Positions 36,218 through 44,967 of a stretch of DNA of 64,000 nt are shown here, in pieces. The notes beneath the pieces were generated by a model that searched no databases, was not told where the DNA came from, and was given only the letters and a program-made list of their open reading frames with translations. Both the position numbers and the translations under genes were made by a program. Origin of the DNA: Streptomyces sp. NBC_01498 (GTDB taxonomy: Bacteria > Actinomycetota > Actinomycetes > Streptomycetales > Streptomycetaceae); contig NZ_CP109598.1 of NCBI RefSeq assembly GCF_036327775.1, positions 4,972,001 through 5,036,000 on the forward strand, written 5' to 3'. Each line of letters starts with the position of its first letter. Position 1 is the first letter of the stretch.

Positions 36218-36811
36218 ATGAGCACTGCCGCCGTCACCACCCGGACCGGAGCGGTCCTCGCCGATCTGCTCCCCGTCGCCCGCCACCGCTACGCCGTTGA
36301 CACCGCCCTCGTGCTCGGCGGGGCCGCGCTCACCGGCATCGCGGCGCAGATCGCGGTGCCCGTGCCCGGCTCCCCGGTCCCCGTCACCGGCCAGACGTTC
36401 GCCGCGCTGCTCGTCGGCACCGCGCTCGGCACCCGGCGCGGCTTTCTCGCCCTCGCCGTCTACACCCTGGTCGGCGTGGCCGGTGTGCCGTGGTTCTCCG
36501 CGGGCTCGTCGGGCCCCGGCGGCGCCTCGTTCGGTTACGTACTCGGCATGCTGCTCGCCGCCACGGTCGCCGGCGCGCTCGCCCGGCGCGGCGGCGACCG
36601 CTCCGTGGCGCGCACCGCCGGGACGATGGTGGCCGGTTCGCTGATCATCTACGCGGTCGGTGTGCCGTATCTCGCGGTCGCCGCCGATCTGACCCTCGGC
36701 CAGGCCGTCGCCGCCGGTCTCACCCCCTTCCTGCTCGGCGACGCCCTCAAGGCCGCGCTCGCGATGGGGCTGCTGCCCGCCTCCTGGAAGCTCGTCGGCC
36801 GCCAGGACTGA
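36218..36811 (+). CDS. bioY: biotin transporter BioY (S component)
   Basis: This 197-residue integral membrane protein has about six hydrophobic segments. BioY signatures are seen in AQIAVPVPGSPVPVTGQTFA and RRGFLALAVYTLVGVAGVPW with a long glycine-rich loop (GPGGASFGYVLGML). BioY binds biotin and works alone or with an ECF energising module; no bioMN genes are adjacent. GGAG precedes the ATG. The 443-base gap upstream (35775-36217) shows no gene, only a small TACCGT-type -10 candidate near 36149. Ends 33 bases from the convergent oxidase. Confidence 0.9.
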   Translation: MSTAAVTTRTGAVLADLLPVARHRYAVDTALVLGGAALTGIAAQIAVPVPGSPVPVTGQTFAALLVGTALGTRRGFLALAVYTLVGVAGVPWFSAGSSGPGGASFGYVLGMLLAATVAGALARRGGDRSVARTAGTMVAGSLIIYAVGVPYLAVAADLTLGQAVAAGLTPFLLGDALKAALAMGLLPASWKLVGRQD

Positions 36812-36844
36812 CCTGCTGTCGCCCGCACCCGCACCGCGTCACGC

Positions 36845-38194
36845 CTACGACGTGGCGGGACGGATGTTGTAGTTGCGGCGGAACAGGTTCGCCGGGTCGT
36901 ACCGGGCCTTCAGCTCCCCGAGCCGGCGAACCGTCTCCCCGTCGTACAGCCCCTCCGTCCGCGCGCCGTCCCCGAAGACGAAGTTGAGCGAGCGCCCCAC
37001 GGTCACCGGCGCCAGCCGCCCGAAGAACCGGCCGTACACCTCCCGTACCGCCGCCGGATCCGGACCCGCCAGCGGTGACAGCCCCCGTACCAGGAACGCC
37101 GCCTCCCGGTACGGCACCGCGTTGGGCACCTCCGGCTGCCGCGCCAGCGCCCCGCCCAGCGGATTGACCTGCACGATGCACATCGTCGGCGCGTCCGGCC
37201 CCGTCATCGCCAGCAGCTCCGTCAGCGTCCCCGCGTCCAGCGCGGAGACCATCGCGCTGTCCCCCCAGTACGGGTGCGGCTGCTCCGGATCGTTGTGGAT
37301 CGTCGCGGACCTCGTGTACGGCATCTCCCGCAGCGAGTCCGTGACCGTCGGCCCGATCTCCCGCAGCGGCGCCACCAGCCGCTCGCCCTCCGCCGCGTCA
37401 CCCGTGAACACGATCCGCACCGAGAGCGTGTACCGGCCCCGCAGGAACTGCGGCACCTGGTCCATGTTCGGGTGGACCATCACGGCGAGCGCCGACGTCA
37501 GCGTCTCGGGCACCGTCGCCAGCCAGTCCAGATACCCGACCACGACCTCCTCGCGCAGCCGACCGTCGAAGCTCAGCGCCCCGCCGTACAGCCGTTCCAC
37601 CGGCATCAGACCCGTCTCCAGACCGGTCACCACACCGAAGTTGTGCCCGCCGCCCAGCAGCGCCCAGAACAGGTCCGGGTCGCTCGACGGCGTCACCCGC
37701 CGCAGCCGGCCGTCGGCCGTCACCACCTCCAGACTCCGCACATGGTCCGCCGCGTACCCGAACTCCCGCCCCAGCAGCCCCAGTCCACCGCCCAGGGTGT
37801 ACGACACGGCCCCCACTCCCGGCGCCGAACCGTTCAACGGGGCCAGCCCGTACGGCCCCGCCGCCGCGACCACCTGCCGCCAGCGCACCCCCGCCTCGAT
37901 CCGGGCCGTACGCGCGACGGGATCGATCCGCACCCCGTCCATCCGTTTCGTGCTGATCAGCAGACCGCCCTCGGCCGCCGCCGCCACCCCGTGACCGGTG
38001 GCCCGGACGCCCACCGGCAGACCGTGCGCGGCGGCGTGGGCGACGGCCGCCCGCACGTCGTCGGTGCCGGTCGCCCCGACGACCACCTCCGGACGCGACG
38101 GGAAACCGAGCTGAAAACCCTCAAGTTCGGGGTCGTAACCGGGATCGCCGGCCCGGAAGACCCGCGGGAGCGCCGCGAGTGAGTTGTCGGACAT
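36845..38194 (-). CDS. FAD-linked oxidoreductase (berberine-bridge-like)
   Basis: This 449-residue flavoprotein has an N-terminal FAD-binding PP-loop domain (FPSRPEVVVGATGTDDVRAA, VRATGHGVAAAAEGGLLIST). The His in RATGHG is the likely covalent FAD anchor. The position where bicovalent enzymes have Cys is occupied by APGVGAVSYTLGGG, so the flavin is probably held by His only. The C-terminal BBE motif is present (YDPANLFRRNYNI). The ATG at 38194 follows GGAGGGAG. There is no signal peptide. Such enzymes oxidise sugars or natural products; nothing adjacent points to a substrate. Confidence 0.88.
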   Translation of the reverse strand: MSDNSLAALPRVFRAGDPGYDPELEGFQLGFPSRPEVVVGATGTDDVRAAVAHAAAHGLPVGVRATGHGVAAAAEGGLLISTKRMDGVRIDPVARTARIEAGVRWRQVVAAAGPYGLAPLNGSAPGVGAVSYTLGGGLGLLGREFGYAADHVRSLEVVTADGRLRRVTPSSDPDLFWALLGGGHNFGVVTGLETGLMPVERLYGGALSFDGRLREEVVVGYLDWLATVPETLTSALAVMVHPNMDQVPQFLRGRYTLSVRIVFTGDAAEGERLVAPLREIGPTVTDSLREMPYTRSATIHNDPEQPHPYWGDSAMVSALDAGTLTELLAMTGPDAPTMCIVQVNPLGGALARQPEVPNAVPYREAAFLVRGLSPLAGPDPAAVREVYGRFFGRLAPVTVGRSLNFVFGDGARTEGLYDGETVRRLGELKARYDPANLFRRNYNIRPATS

Positions 38195-38360
38195 GGGAAC
38201 TCTCCCTCCAGTGAAGCCTGGTGCCGTACGCGCGCGCCGCCGGGCGCGCCCGGAGACAGGCGGCCGGGGAACCGGCCCCCGACATCCGTCGCCGTTCATG
38301 CGTACGGCACCGGCCACCCCGGAGCGCCCCGCACCGCGCCCGACGTGCCACACTTCGCCC

Positions 38361-38849
38361 ATGCGCGTGTATCTCGGCTCCGACCATGCCGGCTTCGAAC
38401 TCAAGAACCACCTCGTCGAATGGCTCACGGCCCACGGCCACGAGCCCGTCGACTGCGGCCCCCACATCTACGACGCCCAGGACGACTACCCGCCCTTCTG
38501 CCTGCGCGCCGCGGAGCGCACGGCGGCGGACCCGGACGCCCTCGGCATCGTGATCGGCGGCTCGGGCAACGGCGAGCAGATGGCGGCGAACAAGGTGAAG
38601 GGCGTCCGCGCGGCGCTCGTCTGGAACGAGCAGACCGCCGCCCTCAGCCGCGAGCACAACGACGCGAACGTCCTCTCCGTCGGCGGCCGGATGCACACCC
38701 GGGACGAGTCGACGAAGTTCGTGGAGATCTTCCTCGCCACCCCGTACACGGGCGAGGAGCGGCACGCCCGCCGCATCGAGATGCTGGCGCGGTACGAGTC
38801 GACGGGCGAGGTGCCCCCGATCCCGGCACACCACCCCCGGCAGGACTGA
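38361..38849 (+). CDS. rpiB: ribose-5-phosphate isomerase B
   Basis: This 162-residue enzyme interconverts ribose-5-phosphate and ribulose-5-phosphate in the pentose phosphate pathway. The N-terminal motif MRVYLGSDHAGFELKNHL and the active loop VIGGSGNGEQMAANKVKG match the actinobacterial form, which uses the Glu after GGSGNG as base instead of the Cys of E. coli RpiB. The conserved REHNDANVL segment follows. No clear ribosome site precedes the ATG; a weak CACACT box six bases upstream would fit a leaderless message. Confidence 0.94.
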   Translation: MRVYLGSDHAGFELKNHLVEWLTAHGHEPVDCGPHIYDAQDDYPPFCLRAAERTAADPDALGIVIGGSGNGEQMAANKVKGVRAALVWNEQTAALSREHNDANVLSVGGRMHTRDESTKFVEIFLATPYTGEERHARRIEMLARYESTGEVPPIPAHHPRQD

Positions 38850-38989
38850 GAAACCGACGGCGGACCGCGCCGCCGGGCCCACCCGCCCGGCGGCGCGGCC
38901 ATGCCGTCGCGCCCACCCCCACCCCCCACGTGACACGACACAGCACCACCCAGCACGACGCTTCACGCGGTACGCACCAAGGAGACCCC

Positions 38990-39811
38990 GTGCCCGAAGG
39001 GCATACGATCCACCGCCTCGCCCAGGACCTGACCCACCGCTTCCACGACCGCCCGGTCCGCGTCACCAGCCCGCAGGGCCGGTTCGCCGACAGCGCCGCA
39101 CTCCTCGACGGACGGGTGGCGGACGGCGCGAGCGCCCACGGGAAGCATCTCTTCGCCGGCTTCGGCGGCAGCGGCTGGATCCATGTCCATCTCGGCCTCT
39201 TCGGCAAGGTCGCCCTCGGCGACACCCCCGCCCCGCCGCCCACCGACACCGTCCGGATGCGGCTGCTGAACGACACGTCCTACCTGGACCTGCGCGGTCC
39301 CACCGCCTGCGCCCTGATCACCGAACCCGAGAAGCAGGCGATACACGACCGGCTCGGCCCCGACCCGCTGCGCCCGCCCGACGCCCCCGGCAACGACCCG
39401 GACCGCGCGTGGACGCGGATCTCCCGCTCCCGCACCACGGTCGCCGCCCTGCTCATGGACCAGAAGGTCGTCGCGGGCGTCGGCAACGTCTACCGGGCCG
39501 AGGTCCTCTTCCGGCACGGCATCGACCCGTACCGCGCGGGCCGCGACCTCACCCGCGCCGAGTGGGACGCCCTGTGGGCCGACCTCGTGGCGCTGATGCG
39601 CGAGGGCGTCCGGCACAACCGCATCGACACCGTACGGCCCGAGCACCTGCCCGAGGCGATGGGCCGCCCGCCGCGCGTGGACGACCACGGCGGCGAGGTG
39701 TACGTCTACCGCCGCGCGGCGATGCCCTGCCATCTGTGCGGCGACGAGATCCGTACGGCTCCCCTCGTGGCCCGGAACCTCTTCTGGTGCCCCGGCTGCC
39801 AGAAGGCGTAG
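38990..39811 (+). CDS. Fpg/Nei-family DNA glycosylase (endonuclease VIII type)
   Basis: This 273-residue base-excision repair enzyme removes oxidised bases and nicks the abasic site. The N-terminal catalytic PEGHTIHRLA (Pro and Glu immediately after the initiator) is the Nei signature. A helix-two-turn-helix (KVVAGVGNVYRAEVLF) and a C-terminal zinc finger (CHLCGDEI and WCPGC) complete the fold. GGAG precedes the GTG, which must be the start because the mature protein begins at this Pro. Ends 27 bases from the convergent acetyltransferase. Confidence 0.94.
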   Translation: MPEGHTIHRLAQDLTHRFHDRPVRVTSPQGRFADSAALLDGRVADGASAHGKHLFAGFGGSGWIHVHLGLFGKVALGDTPAPPPTDTVRMRLLNDTSYLDLRGPTACALITEPEKQAIHDRLGPDPLRPPDAPGNDPDRAWTRISRSRTTVAALLMDQKVVAGVGNVYRAEVLFRHGIDPYRAGRDLTRAEWDALWADLVALMREGVRHNRIDTVRPEHLPEAMGRPPRVDDHGGEVYVYRRAAMPCHLCGDEIRTAPLVARNLFWCPGCQKA

Positions 39812-39838
39812 ACCCGCCGACGACGTGGGAGATCCCGC

Positions 39839-41101
39839 TCAGAACCCGTGCGGCAGCCACGGCGCGACCGGCGACCCGAACGCGACCGACGCCTCCGTCA
39901 GCGCGCCCGGCCGCGACTCCCGCACCCGCCCCGCCCCCGCCAGCGCCGCCGCCGAGGTGTCGCCCAGATACATCGAACCCAACTCCCGTACGGAGAGCGA
40001 CAGATCCGCCGTGTCCGCCGTCCGCTCGCAGGACGCGCCCTTCTCGTCCCCGGTCAGCCGCCAGCGTCCCTCGTTCCAGGGACAGAAGGCGTCCTCGACC
40101 TCCAGCACCATGTCCACCGGGGTCTGGTACGTGCGCGCCGCGAGCGCCGCGCCCACCTCCACCAGACGTACGTACAGCGAGTCCCGCACCCGGAGGTTGG
40201 AGCGCCGGACGTCGGAGACGAAGAACTGGAACGGATCGTCCACGGGCAGGTTCGACACGCTCACCGTCGACGTCAGGTCGATGTCGCCGAGGAAGCGCCA
40301 CAGCGTGGCGTACGCCACCGGGTCCACGGCCAGGACCTTGTTGACGACGACCGTGCCCTTCGGGCCCGCCTCGTCCCAGGTGGGTTTGACGCGGAAGAGC
40401 GCGTAGCCCACCGTCTCGGCGCCCTCCCCCTCGCCGCGCCGCGCGAGGACGCACTGGAACGCCGAGGCCCCGTCGCGTGCCTCCGGCGGGTCGACCAGCA
40501 GTTTGTTCTCCCAGCCCGGCCGGCGCTCCAGCATGCCGGGGCGGGACGGGACCAGACGCGCGTACACCGACTCGATCGACGCGCGCGCGTCGTCCAGCGC
40601 GGCGTACCGCAGCCGGATCCCGTCCGGGCCCTCCGTACCGTCCGTGTTGGCCGGGACCCGGAACGAGACCCGCGAGGTGTCGATCTCGGCGCTCAACTGC
40701 CGTGTCGCGGCGCCGTATCCGAACCGGCCGTAGATGTCCGGCTCCGACGCGGTCAGCAGCGCGACCGGCTCGCCCCAGGAGCGGACGTCGTCCAACTGCC
40801 GCCGCATCATGGAGGTCAGGATGCCGCGCCGCCGGTGGGTCGCGGCGACGCTCACCATCGTCACACCCGCGGCGGGCACCCGGGCACCGCCCGGCACCGT
40901 GAGCCCGAAGGAGAACGCGCTCGCCGTGCCCACGCACGCGTCGCCCTCCCAGACCCCGACGGAGCGCTCGTACTCCGTGACGGCGCGCGACGACTCGCGC
41001 TCCTCCGACGAGTTGGCGACCGCCCCGCCGAACGCCCGTTCCAGCGTGGCGAACCAGCGGTCCCAGTCGGGGGCTTCGAGTACCCGAGTGTCTGTGGTCA
41101 T
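39839..41101 (-). CDS. Eis-like GNAT N-acetyltransferase
   Basis: This 420-residue protein has the Eis architecture: an N-terminal GNAT domain with acetyl-CoA loop (AAGVTMVSVAATHRRRGIL, TASEPDIYGRFGYG), a second GNAT-like domain and a C-terminal SCP2-like domain, ending in Phe (PWLPHGF). The terminal carboxylate of Eis enzymes acts as base. Eis proteins acetylate amines on aminoglycosides and other polyamine-like substrates; the native role in Streptomyces is unclear. ATG start; no partner gene in the same direction. Confidence 0.9.
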   Translation of the reverse strand: MTTDTRVLEAPDWDRWFATLERAFGGAVANSSEERESSRAVTEYERSVGVWEGDACVGTASAFSFGLTVPGGARVPAAGVTMVSVAATHRRRGILTSMMRRQLDDVRSWGEPVALLTASEPDIYGRFGYGAATRQLSAEIDTSRVSFRVPANTDGTEGPDGIRLRYAALDDARASIESVYARLVPSRPGMLERRPGWENKLLVDPPEARDGASAFQCVLARRGEGEGAETVGYALFRVKPTWDEAGPKGTVVVNKVLAVDPVAYATLWRFLGDIDLTSTVSVSNLPVDDPFQFFVSDVRRSNLRVRDSLYVRLVEVGAALAARTYQTPVDMVLEVEDAFCPWNEGRWRLTGDEKGASCERTADTADLSLSVRELGSMYLGDTSAAALAGAGRVRESRPGALTEASVAFGSPVAPWLPHGF

Positions 41102-41208
41102 ATGCCATCAGTACCAGGACGTGGGCGTTCGGGGCGACCCGATATCGAACGCAATGTCACAGGGTCCCCCTGCACGGAGGGCCCGTCGATGGATAAGGTC
41201 AAAAGACA

Positions 41209-42354
41209 ATGACCGGTGGCGCGAAAGCGGATTCGTACACGGCCCGGATGCGCAAGTCGCTGCACCGGGCCCGCAACGGCGTGCGCAAGTCCGGGGTCGA
41301 CTACTTCCGGGGAGACGGCTCCGACTGGATCGCCCTCGCCGGACTGCTGATGACCGTCCCGGGCATCGCCGTCGCGACCATGGCCATCCCCGTCTGGTTC
41401 GCGCCGTCGGCGCTGGTCCTGCCCATCGTGGCCGGGGGCCTGCTGCTGCGGCCCGCGAGCCTGCTCATCCTGTACGCCGCCGCGGCCACCGCGCTGATCG
41501 TCGAGTCGCTGGTCCTCGGACCGTACGACCAGGGGCCCGCCACGGTGACACCCGGCACCGTTCTCGTGGTGGCCGCCTGCGGGCTGTTCGGGCTGCTGAT
41601 AGCGCAGTTCAGGGCCCGGGTCGGGGTGCCGTGGCGGGGCGGCGGCACGATGCTCTTCGACCTCCGCGAACGCATCAGGGTCCAGAGCGCCCTGCCGCCC
41701 CTGCCGAAGGGCTGGCACCGCGAGATGTCGCTGAGGCCCGCCGGCGGGCAGTCCTTCTCCGGTGACTTCGTCGTCGCGGCCCGCACCAACGGGGGCCGCA
41801 CGCTGGAGGTCGTCCTCACCGACGTCTCGGGCAAGGGCATGGACGCGGGCTCCCGCGCGCTGCTGCTCTCCGGCGCGTTCGGCGGACTGCTCGGGTCGCT
41901 CCCGCCGCACGGCTTCCTGCCCGCAGCCAACGGCTATCTGCTCCGCCAGGACTGGGACGAGGGCTTCGCGACCTCGATCCATCTTGTCCTGGATCTCGAA
42001 TCGGGCGAGTACGAACTGCTGTCGGCCGGCCATCTGCCCGCGCTCCAGCTCCACGCGGGCAGCGGGCGCTGGGAGGAGATGGCGGCCGAGGGCCCGCTCC
42101 TCGGGGTCTACGACGGCGCGGAGTTCGACCCGGTGAAGGGGTCGCTGCTGCCGGGCGACGTCCTGATGCTGTTCACGGACGGTCTGGTCGAGGCGTCGGG
42201 CCGGGACCTCAGCGAGGGCATCGACCGACTCTCCGGCGAGGCCGACCGCTATGTCGCGGCGGGCTTCGAGGGCGCCGCGTGGCACCTGATCGAGGCGGTC
42301 GCGAAGCACGTGAACGACGACCGGGCGCTGCTGCTCATCTGCCGCGAGGCGTAG
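41209..42354 (+). CDS. membrane SpoIIE-type PP2C serine phosphatase
   Basis: This 381-residue protein has a basic N-terminus, then three to four membrane helices (WIALAGLLMTVPGIAVATM, SALVLPIVAGGLLL, LLILYAAAATALIVESLVLG, GTVLVVAACGLFGLLIA) and a cytoplasmic PP2C domain. Metal-binding motifs are present: FSGDFVVAAR, VLTDVSGKGMDAGSRALLLS, LLSAGHLPALQ, LMLFTDGLVEASG and DDRALLLIC. It probably dephosphorylates an anti-anti-sigma factor in a partner-switching pathway; no sigma or anti-sigma gene is adjacent. No ribosome site stands out before the ATG. Confidence 0.93.
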   Translation: MTGGAKADSYTARMRKSLHRARNGVRKSGVDYFRGDGSDWIALAGLLMTVPGIAVATMAIPVWFAPSALVLPIVAGGLLLRPASLLILYAAAATALIVESLVLGPYDQGPATVTPGTVLVVAACGLFGLLIAQFRARVGVPWRGGGTMLFDLRERIRVQSALPPLPKGWHREMSLRPAGGQSFSGDFVVAARTNGGRTLEVVLTDVSGKGMDAGSRALLLSGAFGGLLGSLPPHGFLPAANGYLLRQDWDEGFATSIHLVLDLESGEYELLSAGHLPALQLHAGSGRWEEMAAEGPLLGVYDGAEFDPVKGSLLPGDVLMLFTDGLVEASGRDLSEGIDRLSGEADRYVAAGFEGAAWHLIEAVAKHVNDDRALLLICREA

Positions 42355-42370
42355 GGCGTCGGCGGCCGGG

Positions 42371-42402
42371 GGCGGGCGCCGACGGGCGCGACGGCGCCCG
42401 CC
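42371..42402. terminator. bidirectional terminator between the phosphatase and trefoil genes
   Basis: An 11-bp stem (GGCGGGCGCCG, 42371-42381, with its complement at 42392-42402) lies in the 79-base gap between two convergent stop codons. Confidence 0.65.
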
Positions 42403-42433
42403 GGCGGACGTGCGGGAAGCCGATGGGGCGGGA

Positions 42434-42790
42434 TCAGACGAAGGTCAGGCTGATCTGCTCGCCCAGCACGGTCCAGTTCATGGCGGCGTTGGAGGAGTTG
42501 CAGCCCTCCACGTTGACGATCCGGGTGCGCGGGTAGTCGCTGCGCAGGCACATGCCGGGGTGCGCGGACTGCGAGATCAAGCCGCCGCCGACGGTCCAGA
42601 GCATGGTGCCGTTGGAGGAGTCGCAGCCCTCCACGTTGATGATGCGGGTGCGCGGGTAGTCGCTGCGCAGGCACATGCCGGGGTGCGCGGACTGCGAGAT
42701 CAGCCCGCCCCCGACGGTCCAGCGCTGGCGCGAGTCCGAGGGGTTGCAGCCCTCCACGTTGATGATGCGGGTGCGCGGATAGTCGCTGCT
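42434..42790. repeat. 123-bp in-frame tandem repeat within the trefoil gene
   Basis: Three 123-base units (for example TGCGCAGGCACATGCCGGGG at 42541 and again at 42664) are nearly identical at the DNA level, indicating recent homogenisation. Confidence 0.85.
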
Positions 42791-42922
42791 CAGACACATG
42801 ACACCGGCGGTCGGGCCTGCGGCGGAGCGGGTGCCGTCGGCCGCGGCGGCGGACGACGGGAGGACGAGGGACGCCAGGGCGAGCAGCGCGGGTAAGAGAA
42901 GTCTGAGCGCGGTCTTGGTCAT
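42434..42922 (-). CDS. secreted three-repeat beta-trefoil (ricin-B-like) protein
   Basis: This 162-residue exported protein has an ATG after GGAAGGG. A signal peptide (ALRLLLPALLALASLVLPSS, cleavage near AAAADG) is followed by three repeats of 41 residues. Each starts MCLRSDYPRTRIINVEGC and holds a Trp near residue 27 (SRQRWTVGG, TMLWTVGGG, AMNWTVLGE). Two cysteines per repeat and the CL...GC...W spacing match a beta-trefoil lectin-type subdomain, so three repeats make one complete trefoil. Repeats 1 and 2 share GGLISQSAHPG. No catalytic domain is attached. Probably a free sugar-binding or surface-binding protein. Confidence 0.8.
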   Translation of the reverse strand: MTKTALRLLLPALLALASLVLPSSAAAADGTRSAAGPTAGVMCLSSDYPRTRIINVEGCNPSDSRQRWTVGGGLISQSAHPGMCLRSDYPRTRIINVEGCDSSNGTMLWTVGGGLISQSAHPGMCLRSDYPRTRIVNVEGCNSSNAAMNWTVLGEQISLTFV

Positions 42923-43106
42923 GGGAGAACCCTTCCCGGTCGGTGGACATCCGCCGGCCGGGACGCGTGCGCGGTCCCGGCCGGGGCGTCCGGATGATGG
43001 TGGCCCTGGAACAGTCCCCCTCATCGCGAGCCCCTATGCGTCGCACGCGTCACAGGGCACTCCGGCCCGGCGGTGACCCGCGCGACCGCCGGGCCGGTCC
43101 CGCCCG

Positions 43107-44303
43107 TCAGGCGTTCGACACCTCGGCCGGCACGGGTTCACTGCCGGCCGGCGGAGTCCCGCCGCGACGGCCGCCCGGCAGAATCCGGGCCAGCCAGGAC
43201 GACTTGGCCGCCGCCAGCGGCCCGAGGACGGCGAGGATCAGGACGTATCCGGCGATGAACGGCGCCAGCCGCTCGTCCAGTGCCGCGCCCGCCGCCATCG
43301 TCGCGAGGATCAGGGCGAATTCGCCCCGGGCGACCAGCGTCGTCGCGATGTTCGCGGCGGGACCCGGCCCGAAGCGGTAGACCCGCGCGGCCACCAGCCC
43401 CGCGACCACGTTCATCGTCAGGGTCACCGTGACCGCCGCCAGCACCGGCCAGAGCACCGTGGGCAGATCGCCCGGGTTGATGGAGAGACCGAAGGCGAAG
43501 AAGAAGATGGCGCCGAACGCGTCCCGCAGCGGATGGACGAGCGTGCGGATGCGGTCGCCGGAGGTCGTACCGCCCAGCATCAGACCGACCATGAACGCGC
43601 CGATCGCGTCCGCGACACCGAACCACTCGGCGACCCCGGCCATGAACACCGCCGCGCCCAGGAAGGAGATGACGAGCAGCTCGTCGTCCTTCGTGCCGAT
43701 GAGGCGCCCGACGGTCTTCGTGCCGAAACGCGCGGCGAGGGCCAGCAGCAGCAGGAAGCCGAACGCCTTCCCGCCGTCGGCCAGCGCCGCGGCGAGACTG
43801 TCGGCGCCGGAGAGGATCGGCTGGAGCGCGGCCAGATAGAGCGCCAGGAAGATGTCCTCGACCACGATGATCCCGAGCACCGGCCGGGTCTCGGGATTCC
43901 CGATCCGGCCCAGGTCCACCAGGATCTTGGTGACGATCGCGGACGAGGAGATGCCGAGCACCCCGGCGAGGACCAGCGCCTCGGAGGTGCCCCAGCCCAG
44001 CGCGAAGCCGAAGCCGAGCCCGGCGCCCACGTTCAGCGCGAGGTAGGCGCCGCCGGCGACGGCCATCTTCCGGCCGCCCGCCTTCAGATCGTCCAGATGG
44101 AATTCGAGACCGAGGTAGAAGAGCAGCAGGACGAGGCCCAGGGCCGACAGCATCTCCAGATCGTGCGGATCGGAGAGGAGCACGATGCCGGGGGTGTGCG
44201 GGCCGAGCAGGATGCCGGCCAGGATGAACAGGGGGATCGTCGGCAGCTCGATCCGGCTGCCGAGGCGGGCGAGGAAAGCGGCGGCGAGAAAGGCGCCGCC
44301 CAT
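43107..44303 (-). CDS. CPA2 cation:proton antiporter (KefB/Na+/H+ exchanger type)
   Basis: This 398-residue membrane protein has about 12 helices; family motifs include LPTIPLFILAGILLGPHTPG, LLLFYLGLEFHLDDLKAGG and IIVVEDIFLALYL (ion-binding acidic residues in EDI). SSSAIVTKILVDLG and TTLVARGEFALILATMAA follow. There is no TrkA-N regulatory domain. The annotated ATG lies inside the first helix and lacks a good ribosome site; a GGAGG lies about 30 bases upstream but no ATG, GTG or TTG is in frame near it, so the real N-terminus may be slightly longer via a rare start codon. Confidence 0.88.
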   Translation of the reverse strand: MGGAFLAAAFLARLGSRIELPTIPLFILAGILLGPHTPGIVLLSDPHDLEMLSALGLVLLLFYLGLEFHLDDLKAGGRKMAVAGGAYLALNVGAGLGFGFALGWGTSEALVLAGVLGISSSAIVTKILVDLGRIGNPETRPVLGIIVVEDIFLALYLAALQPILSGADSLAAALADGGKAFGFLLLLALAARFGTKTVGRLIGTKDDELLVISFLGAAVFMAGVAEWFGVADAIGAFMVGLMLGGTTSGDRIRTLVHPLRDAFGAIFFFAFGLSINPGDLPTVLWPVLAAVTVTLTMNVVAGLVAARVYRFGPGPAANIATTLVARGEFALILATMAAGAALDERLAPFIAGYVLILAVLGPLAAAKSSWLARILPGGRRGGTPPAGSEPVPAEVSNA

Positions 44304-44380
44304 GGCGATGAGTGTGTCGGCGTGTCCGATGGGACCGGTCCTCCATCAAGTCAAGGGCGCGTCAAGAAACCGTCAGTAAT

Positions 44381-44400
44381 TAGTTTACCAAACGGTTTAC
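44381..44400. promoter_or_regulatory. AT-rich putative TetR-type operator upstream of the antiporter
   Basis: TAGTTTACCAAACGGTTTAC contains an ACC-N4-GGT core on the antiporter strand (GTAAACCGTTTGGTAAAC), which resembles TetR-family operators. It is the most AT-rich spot of the gap and lies about 80 bases before the antiporter start. No TetR gene is nearby. Confidence 0.35.
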
Positions 44401-44520
44401 TCTGCAACTTCTGGCTTGCGCGGAGAGCCGTTCCCAGGCCTGTTCCGAGGGCCGTTCGGGGAGTCGTTCGCGGGACCGTCGGGGAGCATGGCGACGACAC
44501 CCGCCGAGGGAAGGAAGCCC

Positions 44521-44967
44521 ATGACCCGTCTCAGCCTGGCCGACGTCGAGTCGATCGCCCGCGAGGCGCACGAAGGCCGGACCGACAAGGCGGGCCGCCC
44601 GTACGCCGAACACCTCCGGGCGGTCGCCGACGGGGTGCGGGAGCGTGGCGGCTCGGACGAGCAGATCGCGGCGGCGTGGCTGCACGACTCCGTCGAGGAC
44701 GGCGCGCTCTCCCGTGGCTGGCTGGACGCCGCCGAACTGCCGCCCACCGTCAAGGACATGGTGCTGGCGGTGACCAAGGTGCCGGGCGAGTCCACCGTCG
44801 CGTACACCCGCCGCATCCTGGCCACGCCGGGCGCGCTGCTCGTCAAGGAGGCGGACCTGGCCCACAACGCGGATCCGGGCCGCCTCGCCGTACTGGACGA
44901 GGCGACCCGGACCAGGCTCACCGGGAAATACGCGGAGGTACGGCGGCTACTCGGTCTTTCCCGCTGA
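44521..44967 (+). CDS. stand-alone HD-domain hydrolase (SpoT/Mesh1-like)
   Basis: This 148-residue protein consists only of an HD phosphohydrolase domain: GRPYAEHLRAVADGVRERG (first His), AAAWLHDSVEDGAL (HD and ED) and VKEADLAHNADPGRLAVL (final Asp). The pattern is that of the (p)ppGpp hydrolase half of RelA/SpoT enzymes and of Mesh1 small alarmone hydrolases. GGAAGGAAG precedes the ATG. No synthetase domain is present. It overlaps the convergent acyltransferase by 21 bases at the 3' ends. Alarmone hydrolysis is inferred; other nucleotide phosphates are possible. Confidence 0.82.
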   Translation: MTRLSLADVESIAREAHEGRTDKAGRPYAEHLRAVADGVRERGGSDEQIAAAWLHDSVEDGALSRGWLDAAELPPTVKDMVLAVTKVPGESTVAYTRRILATPGALLVKEADLAHNADPGRLAVLDEATRTRLTGKYAEVRRLLGLSR

